Shown here piece by piece: positions 6,069 to 9,971 of a stretch of DNA of 9,971 bases. The stretch's first letter is position 1. The number at the start of each line of letters is the position of its first letter. Source of the stretch: Candidatus Curtissbacteria bacterium RIFCSPLOWO2_01_FULL_37_9 (GTDB lineage: Bacteria > Patescibacteriota > Microgenomatia > Curtissbacterales > GWA2-41-24); the NCBI GenBank assembly GCA_001776425.1, contig MFBN01000014.1, positions 1,596 to 11,566 on the forward strand. Direction: 5' to 3'. The notes beneath the pieces are model-generated. The model searched no databases. It saw nothing but the letters and a program-made list of their open reading frames with translations, and was not told the origin of the DNA. The position numbers were made by a program, and so were the translations under genes.

Positions 6069-6422
6069 ATGTTAAAAGCTAAGCGGTACCACATTGTTTG
6101 TGACCTTATGAAATGCAATAACAAAATCAATAAAAAAAACGAATTGATTGACTTTATTGTAAATCTTGCGCAATTAATTAACATGAAAATCATCAAAGGT
6201 CCGGAAATTGAAAAAGGAACTGCTAAAAATCCCGGGTTAACAGCGTTTGCAATCATTGATTATTCTCATATTTCGGTTCATACTTTCACAAAATATAACG
6301 AAGCATTGATCGATATTTTTTCCTGCAAGAAATACAATGCGAAAAAGGCTTTTGATTTTTGTTTAAACTTCTTTGAATCGGACATAAATAATAGTAGAAT
6401 AAATAAGGTGTGCTGGGAGTAA
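6069..6422 (+). CDS. SpeD-like pyruvoyl-dependent decarboxylase (S-adenosylmethionine decarboxylase family)
   Basis: A 117-residue homologue of the short prokaryotic S-adenosylmethionine decarboxylase proenzyme, a class that self-cleaves to expose a pyruvoyl group. Aligned by eye to Thermotoga maritima SpeD (S63, H68, C83), the catalytic residues are kept with identical spacing: S66 in DYSHISVHTF, H71, and C86 in ALIDIFSCKKY. Two changes are notable: the residue before the cleavage Ser is Tyr instead of Glu, and the usual TWPE after the His is TFTK. Some SpeD homologues in bacteria and archaea have become arginine or ornithine decarboxylases, so the substrate is uncertain; no speE-like aminopropyltransferase is adjacent. 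I chose the ATG at 6069 over the TTG at 6006 because MLKAKRYHIVCDL matches the family N-terminus and the TTG start would overlap the previous gene. A weak TAAAAG box (6056-6061) ends seven bases before this ATG. Confidence 0.78.
   Translation: MLKAKRYHIVCDLMKCNNKINKKNELIDFIVNLAQLINMKIIKGPEIEKGTAKNPGLTAFAIIDYSHISVHTFTKYNEALIDIFSCKKYNAKKAFDFCLNFFESDINNSRINKVCWE
6415..6419 (+). promoter_or_regulatory. Shine-Dalgarno of the small membrane protein gene
   Basis: GGGAG spans the last codons of the SpeD-like gene and ends six bases before the ATG at 6426, an ideal spacing. It marks this gene as an internal cistron. Confidence 0.6.
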
Positions 6423-6425
6423 TAA

Positions 6426-6671
6426 ATGCCGGATCAAACTGAGCAGGAACAACCCGGAGAATTATATAAAAAAGTCGAGCGGCCACTGGGAAAAATTCTT
6501 CTTAATAATTTTTTAGGAGGAATTTTTTGGAGCCTGGGCATGTTAATCGGAACAACTCTGGTTTTTTCCATAATTATCTTTTTTGTTCGAAAAATTGATT
6601 TTATACCTATAATTAGCAATTTTATGACCGATATAATCGAAACCTCTCAGAATAACCTCATTAACAAATGA
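6426..6671 (+). CDS. Small single-pass membrane protein, DUF5665-like
   Basis: An 81-residue protein with a polar N-terminus (about 1-25), one glycine-containing hydrophobic helix (about 28-55, NFLGGIFWSLGMLIGTTLVFSIIIFF) and a short amphipathic C-terminus (IDFIPIISNFMTDIIETSQ). The FLGGIFWSLGMLIGTT pattern followed by IPIISNFMTDII resembles the DUF5665 family of small bacterial membrane proteins; this is recalled, not searched, and the function of that family is unknown to me. It begins three bases after the SpeD-like stop codon, with a good Shine-Dalgarno, and its stop codon overlaps the thrS start (ATGA), so it is translationally coupled to thrS. Confidence 0.72.
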   Translation: MPDQTEQEQPGELYKKVERPLGKILLNNFLGGIFWSLGMLIGTTLVFSIIIFFVRKIDFIPIISNFMTDIIETSQNNLINK

Positions 6672-7870
6672 GCGAAAAACATCTGAAAGACCACCGCGAA
6701 ATTGGACGTAAATTAGATCTTTTTTCGTTTCACGAATATGCTCCCGGGGCTATATTTTGGCATCCAAAGGGATGGATAATTTATCAGACTCTCGTTAACT
6801 TTATCAGAAAAAGATCAAAGGCAGAGGGTTATTTAGAGATTTCCACACCGGTTATGGTCAAATCACTTCTTTATAAAAACTCCGGGCATTGGCAGCATTT
6901 CGGTGAAAACATTTTTAATCTCAAGGTAGATGGGGAAGATTATTCCCTTAAACCCATGAATTGCCCGGAATCAACAATTATTTATGGTTCCAAAATCCGA
7001 AGCTACAATGATTTACCTATAAAACTTTCCGAGTTCGGAATCTTACACCGCAAAGAACTTTCCGGTGTTTTAGGAGGTGCTTTAAGAGTCCGCCAATTTG
7101 TTATAGACGACGCTCACCTGTTCGTAAGGCCTGACCAAATTCAGCAAGAAATTCACAAACTTTTAATTTTGACAATTGAAGTTTATAAATCCTTGAATTT
7201 TAAACCAAGATTTTACCTGGCCACAAGACCCGATAAAGCTATGGGTGATGAAATAACATGGAAACAAGCAGAATCAGATCTGGAAAAAGCATTAAAGAAA
7301 GCTAAAGTCAAATACGATATTAAACCAAAAGACGGTGCTTTCTACGGCCCAAAGATAGATATTCATATCAAAGATTCTCAAGATAGAGACTGGCAGCTGG
7401 CAACAATTCAACTGGATTTTCAAATTCCCAAAAGCATGAGGCTTACATACGTTGATAAAGACGGCAGCAAGAAAGAACCGGTAATGATCCACCAAGGAAT
7501 ATTCGGTTCACTTGAAAGATTTATTGGAATAATTACCGAACATTTTCAGGGTGCTTTTCCTGTCTGGCTTTCACCGATTCAAGTCATTGTTGTACCAATT
7601 TCCGATAAATTCACAGATTATGCACAAAAAGTCGCATCCGATATTATTTCAAATTCAATCCGTTGTGAGGTTAATATAAGGAACAATACGCTTCCAGCCA
7701 AAATTAGAGATGCTACCTTGCAAAAAATTCCTTATATCTGTGTTGTTGGACAAAAAGAGGCTAATTCCAATAAAGTCTCTGTTAGAAAATTAACCGGGGA
7801 AAATTTAGGAGGAATTCAAAATAAAAAATTTATCCAGAGAATAAAAAATGAGATTGCCAACAAGACTTAA
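6668..7870 (+). CDS. thrS: Threonyl-tRNA synthetase, short form lacking TGS and editing domains
   Basis: A class II synthetase that charges tRNA-Thr. At 400 aa it holds only the catalytic core and anticodon-binding domain, compared with 642 aa in E. coli; the N-terminal TGS and the Ser-tRNA editing (N2/SAD) domains are missing. The zinc/active-site ligands are all present: Cys in KPMNCPE, His in IDDAHLF and His in MIHQGIFGSLERFIGI, equivalent to C334, H385 and H511 of E. coli. Motif 2 is FGILHRKELSG...LRVRQF. The anticodon-binding domain starts near LSPIQVIVVPI and ends at the C-terminus. The first residues (KDHREIGRKLDLFSFHEYAPGAIFWHPKG) correspond to the start of the catalytic domain, so the protein is complete, not interrupted. 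Its ATG overlaps the upstream TGA. It heads the order thrS-infC-rpmI-rplT-pheS. Confidence 0.95.
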   Translation: MSEKHLKDHREIGRKLDLFSFHEYAPGAIFWHPKGWIIYQTLVNFIRKRSKAEGYLEISTPVMVKSLLYKNSGHWQHFGENIFNLKVDGEDYSLKPMNCPESTIIYGSKIRSYNDLPIKLSEFGILHRKELSGVLGGALRVRQFVIDDAHLFVRPDQIQQEIHKLLILTIEVYKSLNFKPRFYLATRPDKAMGDEITWKQAESDLEKALKKAKVKYDIKPKDGAFYGPKIDIHIKDSQDRDWQLATIQLDFQIPKSMRLTYVDKDGSKKEPVMIHQGIFGSLERFIGIITEHFQGAFPVWLSPIQVIVVPISDKFTDYAQKVASDIISNSIRCEVNIRNNTLPAKIRDATLQKIPYICVVGQKEANSNKVSVRKLTGENLGGIQNKKFIQRIKNEIANKT

Positions 7871-7926
7871 TAAATGATATGATTTTTCATCTATTGGGCT
7901 TAAAAATACTTTTATCAATTAACATC

Positions 7927-7931
7927 GGAGG
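7927..7931 (+). promoter_or_regulatory. Strong Shine-Dalgarno of infC
   Basis: GGAGG followed by TTA is one of the best anti-16S matches in the window. It ends 6 nt before GTA (7938) and 15 nt before ATA (7947), the two plausible unusual start codons of infC. No ATG, GTG or TTG in the infC frame lies within 100 nt of it. Confidence 0.7.
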
Positions 7932-7937
7932 TTAGCT

Positions 7938-8468
7938 GTAAAGAAGATATATAGATTAAATCACCAAATTACGGCCAACGAGCTTAGAGTTATTGATGAT
8001 CAGGGAAAGCAAATCGGTATTTTAGATTTATCACAGGCTCTTAAAAAGGCTCAGGAATTGGAGCTTGATCTTGTAGAAATTGTACCCGATGCCAAACCTC
8101 CTGTTGCAAAAATTATAGAATACAAAAAGTTTAAATACTTAGAGGATAAAAAAGATAAGGAAGCAAGACGTCATACAAAGCAAACAGAATTAAAAGAAGT
8201 AAGATTTTCACCATTCATAGGTGAACACGACTTACAAACAGCTCTTGAGAAAGTTAAAAGATTTTTATCTGAAGGCGATATTGTTAAGATATCTATAAAT
8301 TTCAAAGGAAGGCAAATGGCTCATACGGAATTTGGGCCAAAACTGTTAAAAAGAATAATGCATGAACTTGCAGAAGTTGCCCAAGTAGAGAAAGAAGCAA
8401 TATTTTCAGGCAGAAGGTACATTACAATATTAAAAAGTGTAAAAGGTACGACTGAAAAAAAGAATTAA
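7938..8468 (+). CDS. infC: Translation initiation factor IF-3, noncanonical start codon
   Basis: IF-3 binds the 30S subunit, prevents premature 50S joining and rejects wrong start codons. The frame encodes a full IF-3: N-domain KKIYRLNHQITANELRVID...QIGILDLSQALKKA, the DLVEIVPDAKPPVAKI block, the linker YKKFKYLEDKKDKEARR, then the C-domain with KEVRFSPFIGEHDLQTALEKVKRFL, KISINFKGRQMAHTEFG and the terminal GRRYITIL. The first ATG/GTG/TTG in frame is TTG 8058, which would delete the first ~40 residues of the N-domain. A TAA at 7920-7922 closes the frame upstream, so initiation must use a codon between 7923 and ~7950: GTA 7938 (6 nt after GGAGG, giving MKKIYRLN, 176 aa) or ATA 7947 (15 nt after it, giving MYRLN). 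A rare start fits the autoregulation by IF-3 known for the AUU start of E. coli infC. The exact start is uncertain; gene identity is not. Confidence 0.9.
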   Translation, partial: VKKIYRLNHQITANELRVIDDQGKQIGILDLSQALKKAQELELDLVEIVPDAKPPVAKIIEYKKFKYLEDKKDKEARRHTKQTELKEVRFSPFIGEHDLQTALEKVKRFLSEGDIVKISINFKGRQMAHTEFGPKLLKRIMHELAEVAQVEKEAIFSGRRYITILKSVKGTTEKKN

Positions 8469-8473
8469 AAAAG

Positions 8474-8671
8474 ATGAAACAAAAAACAAAAAAAGCAGCA
8501 ATTAAGCGTTTTAAAATAACCTCAAAAGGCAAAATAATCAGAACTAGACAAATGGCCGGCCATTTAAAAAAAGCGAAATCAAAATCTGCAAAAACCCGCT
8601 ATAAAAAAATAGCTTTTGTTGATAAAGCAGATATTAAAAGAATTAAAAAATTAATCTCATATGCGAGTTAA
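8474..8671 (+). CDS. rpmI: 50S ribosomal protein bL35
   Basis: A 65-residue, very basic protein of the large ribosomal subunit. The pattern KTKKAAIKRFKITSKGKIIRTRQMAGHL, then KSAKTRYKK and the C-terminal ADIKRIKKLI, is characteristic of bL35, and the length is normal. The ATG comes five bases after the infC stop codon without a real Shine-Dalgarno, and the 3' end overlaps rplT by 11 nt, so expression probably depends on coupling from infC. It belongs to the classical infC-rpmI-rplT operon, which in other bacteria is repressed by L20; no L20 target fold can be judged by eye here. Confidence 0.95.
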   Translation: MKQKTKKAAIKRFKITSKGKIIRTRQMAGHLKKAKSKSAKTRYKKIAFVDKADIKRIKKLISYAS

Positions 8672-9002
8672 AAGAGGAACAACAACTCATAAAAAGCACA
8701 AAAAAATACTCAAATTAGCCAGGGGATACCGCGGAGGCAGATCTAAATTAATTAAACAGGCCAAAGAGGCGGTTATCCATGCAGGTGCGGATTCTTACCG
8801 GGGCCGTAAAGGCAAAAAGAGACAAATGCGTTCGCTGTGGATCACTCGAATAAACGGAGCTTTAAAACAACATAAGATTCCATACAGTCAATTTATTCAT
8901 CAGCTTAAAAAAAATAATATTGAGCTAGACAGAAAAATATTGTCTCAAATAGCTTTTGAAGACCCGGAAGCATTCGATATCTTAGTTAAAAAAATAATTT
9001 AA
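8661..9002 (+). CDS. rplT: 50S ribosomal protein bL20
   Basis: A 113-residue assembly protein of the large subunit. It shows the basic N-terminal extension (RVKRGTTTHKKHKKILKLARGYRGGRS) that threads into 23S rRNA, then YRGRKGKKRQMRSLWITRINGAL and the globular C-terminal domain ending in EAFDILVKKII. It is slightly shorter than the ~117 aa typical of the family. The ATG lies inside the end of rpmI (11-nt overlap in another frame), so it is probably translated by coupling. It is the last gene before the intrinsic terminator at 9048-9090. bL20 commonly represses its own operon. Confidence 0.95.
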   Translation: MRVKRGTTTHKKHKKILKLARGYRGGRSKLIKQAKEAVIHAGADSYRGRKGKKRQMRSLWITRINGALKQHKIPYSQFIHQLKKNNIELDRKILSQIAFEDPEAFDILVKKII

Positions 9003-9011
9003 AGTATCCGG

Positions 9012-9040
9012 TTGACAATTCATTTTTCAATTGATATAAG
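9012..9040 (+). promoter_or_regulatory. Near-consensus promoter directly before the terminator
   Basis: TTGACA (9012-9017, 6 of 6) is followed after exactly 17 bp by TATAAG (9035-9040, 5 of 6), the best sigma70-like match in the window. Transcription would begin about 9044-9047, right at the foot of the terminator hairpin that starts at 9048. It lies 9 nt after the rplT stop codon and points towards pheS. Confidence 0.62.
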
Positions 9041-9047
9041 TACATCT

Positions 9048-9090
9048 CCTCTCGTTCTTAAAGTTAATTTTAAGTTCGAGAGGTTTTTTT
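9048..9090 (+). terminator. Intrinsic terminator after rplT (possible attenuator of pheS)
   Basis: CCTCTCG (9048-9054) pairs with CGAGAGG (9077-9083). After a TT/TT internal loop the stem continues with CTTAAA/TTTAAG (9057-9062 and 9069-9074), closed by a six-base loop. Seven Ts follow directly (9084-9090). It ends the rplT transcript and also anything started from the promoter at 9012-9040. Confidence 0.88.
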
Positions 9091-9129
9091 GTTAAAAAGT
9101 AATTCATATACCAACAGCTCTGTTTGATA

Positions 9130-9135
9130 TATAAT
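9130..9135 (+). promoter_or_regulatory. Predicted -10 box of pheS (leaderless)
   Basis: TATAAT (6 of 6) ends six bases before the pheS ATG at 9142, so transcription should begin at the start codon. No convincing -35 hexamer is seen at 16-18 bp. Confidence 0.5.
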
Positions 9136-9141
9136 TTTTTC

Positions 9142-9971
9142 ATGGAGTACCAATTAAGAAAAAAATTATCCGGTTTAATAAACGATATCGAAAAAACAGA
9201 TAATATTGCCCAGCTAGAAAAAGTTAGTCTGCAAATATTCGGTAAAAAAGGAATAATTAATAATTTAGCAAAACAAATTGCAAACATACCCCAAAAAGAT
9301 CGTGCTAAATTCGGACTTACTTTTAATAAATTAAAAAAAGAGATTTCGGCAAAACTAATTCAAAAACAAAATTACTTTAAAAAAAATAAAGAGCAATCGT
9401 ATTTTGACGCAACAATTCCTGTTAAAGATAACATAGGACATCTTCACTTGATTTCCCAGGCAGTAGATGAAATAGTAAATATCTTCAAATATCTGGGTTT
9501 TTCTTTAGTCAGTTACCCGGAAATAGACTGGGACTGGTATGCGTTTGAAGCTCTGAATATGCCATATGATCATCCGGCCCGGGATGATTGGGAAACTTTT
9601 TTTATAAAAAACATTGCCAAAACCAATTTGGGTAATCAGGTATTAACTCCCCATACATCCAACGGGCAAGTCAGGGAAATGGAAAGATTAAGAATTCCTC
9701 CTGTAAGAATGCTTAACATCAGCCGCTGTTATAGAAGGCAAATCGACATATCACATACGCCAATGTTTCACCAGTTTGAAGGCTTATTGATAGATAAAAA
9801 TATTTCTATTGGCGATTTAAAAGGAACCTTGGTTTTTTTTACCAAGAATTTTTTCGGTCCAAATAGATTAACTAGATTAAGACCGCATCATTTCCGATTC
9901 ACTGAACCGTCTTTTGAAGTTGACATTATTTGCGGCATCTGTCTTGGCAAAAGCTGCCGATTTTGCAAACG
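9142..9971 (+). CDS. pheS: Phenylalanyl-tRNA synthetase alpha subunit (3' truncated by window)
   Basis: The catalytic subunit of the (alpha-beta)2 class II synthetase for tRNA-Phe. From the ATG at 9142 the frame stays open for 276 codons to the window end, so the last part of the gene is missing. The N-terminal ~85 residues form the Lys-rich antiparallel coiled coil that binds tRNA (LEKVSLQIFGKKGIINNLAKQI matches the family). The catalytic domain follows: HLHLISQAVDEIVNIFKYLGF, NMPYDHPARDDWETFF, VLTPHTSNGQVREM, RCYRRQIDISHTPMFHQFEGLLID, and RPHHFRFTEPSFEVDI. At the cut end is C-x2-C-x5-C-x2-C (CGICLGKSCRFC), a zinc-ribbon-like insertion seen in many bacterial PheS. pheT probably follows outside the window. 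A TATAAT ends six bases before the ATG and there is no Shine-Dalgarno. Confidence 0.95.
   Translation, partial: MEYQLRKKLSGLINDIEKTDNIAQLEKVSLQIFGKKGIINNLAKQIANIPQKDRAKFGLTFNKLKKEISAKLIQKQNYFKKNKEQSYFDATIPVKDNIGHLHLISQAVDEIVNIFKYLGFSLVSYPEIDWDWYAFEALNMPYDHPARDDWETFFIKNIAKTNLGNQVLTPHTSNGQVREMERLRIPPVRMLNISRCYRRQIDISHTPMFHQFEGLLIDKNISIGDLKGTLVFFTKNFFGPNRLTRLRPHHFRFTEPSFEVDIICGICLGKSCRFCK

Noticed and set aside
4385..6671. Alternative genetic code with UGA read as glycine or tryptophan
   Set aside because: UGA closes the genes at 4387 and 6671 exactly where ATGA overlaps start the next gene, and no conserved protein here contains in-frame UGA.
7871..7920. Independent infC promoter in the thrS-infC gap
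   Set aside because: TAAAAA at 7901 and TTGGGC at 7894 are not at a workable spacing to any partner hexamer, so no promoter can be supported by eye.
7871..7930. T-box or other riboswitch before thrS, infC or pheS
   Set aside because: No T-box-like conserved sequence or specifier-loop architecture is seen; the gaps are too short (67 nt before infC, and thrS overlaps its neighbour).
8058..8468. infC starting at TTG 8058
   Set aside because: This would remove the conserved first ~40 residues of the IF-3 N-domain, which are encoded in frame immediately upstream and preceded by GGAGG; TTG 8058 has no Shine-Dalgarno.
1..9971. Mobile element, CRISPR array, defence island or prophage
   Set aside because: No transposase, integrase, terminal inverted repeats, spaced direct repeats or phage-type genes are visible; gene order and base composition look continuous.

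Overview
The window looks like a low-GC chromosomal segment from a Candidate Phyla Radiation (Patescibacteria) bacterium, probably of the Microgenomates type. The reasons are short, tightly packed genes, a threonyl-tRNA synthetase reduced to catalytic and anticodon-binding domains, several small proteins resembling families I associate with CPR genomes, tRNAs without encoded CCA, and a MurT/GatD pair next to a CPR-style glucosaminidase-like protein. UGA works as a stop (it ends the genes at 4387 and 6671), so this is not the UGA=Gly code of Gracilibacteria/SR1. The lineage is an inference from gene content only.

Layout, all on the + strand: (1) 3-2545, cell wall: the end of a glucosaminidase/lysozyme-like protein, then murT and gatD, which overlap and should amidate D-Glu of the lipid II stem. 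(2) 2602-3511: tRNA-Leu(UAG) and a PhnP-like metallo-beta-lactamase-fold hydrolase. (3) 3572-5493: three unrecognised or poorly known proteins: a membrane-anchored helical exoprotein, a bitopic membrane protein translationally coupled to it, and a coiled-coil protein with a conserved-looking C-terminus. (4) 5543-6671: tRNA-Val(GAC), a hypothetical gene starting 10 nt after it, a SpeD-like pyruvoyl decarboxylase homologue and a small membrane protein. (5) 6668-9971: thrS, infC, rpmI, rplT and pheS (cut by the window end). This translation cluster has the same order as in E. coli.

Regulation can partly be read by eye. Genes that open a transcription unit tend to have a TAAAAT/GATAAT/TATAAT box only 5-8 nt before the ATG and no Shine-Dalgarno sequence, which predicts leaderless mRNAs. 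Some internal genes have a clear GGAGG or GGGAG instead. infC has no ATG/GTG/TTG at its true N-terminus; it must use an unusual start codon behind a strong Shine-Dalgarno, as infC does in E. coli. Between rplT and pheS a near-consensus promoter (TTGACA-17-TATAAG) is followed within about 7 nt by a strong intrinsic terminator, predicting a roughly 45-nt hairpin RNA or an attenuator; pheS has its own TATAAT box after it.

No mobile elements, CRISPR arrays, integrases or defence genes are visible, and no stretch over 300 bases lacks a gene. The most unusual items are the infC start, the leaderless pattern, the promoter-terminator unit before pheS, the SpeD-like enzyme with altered active-site surroundings, and the editing-less ThrRS.
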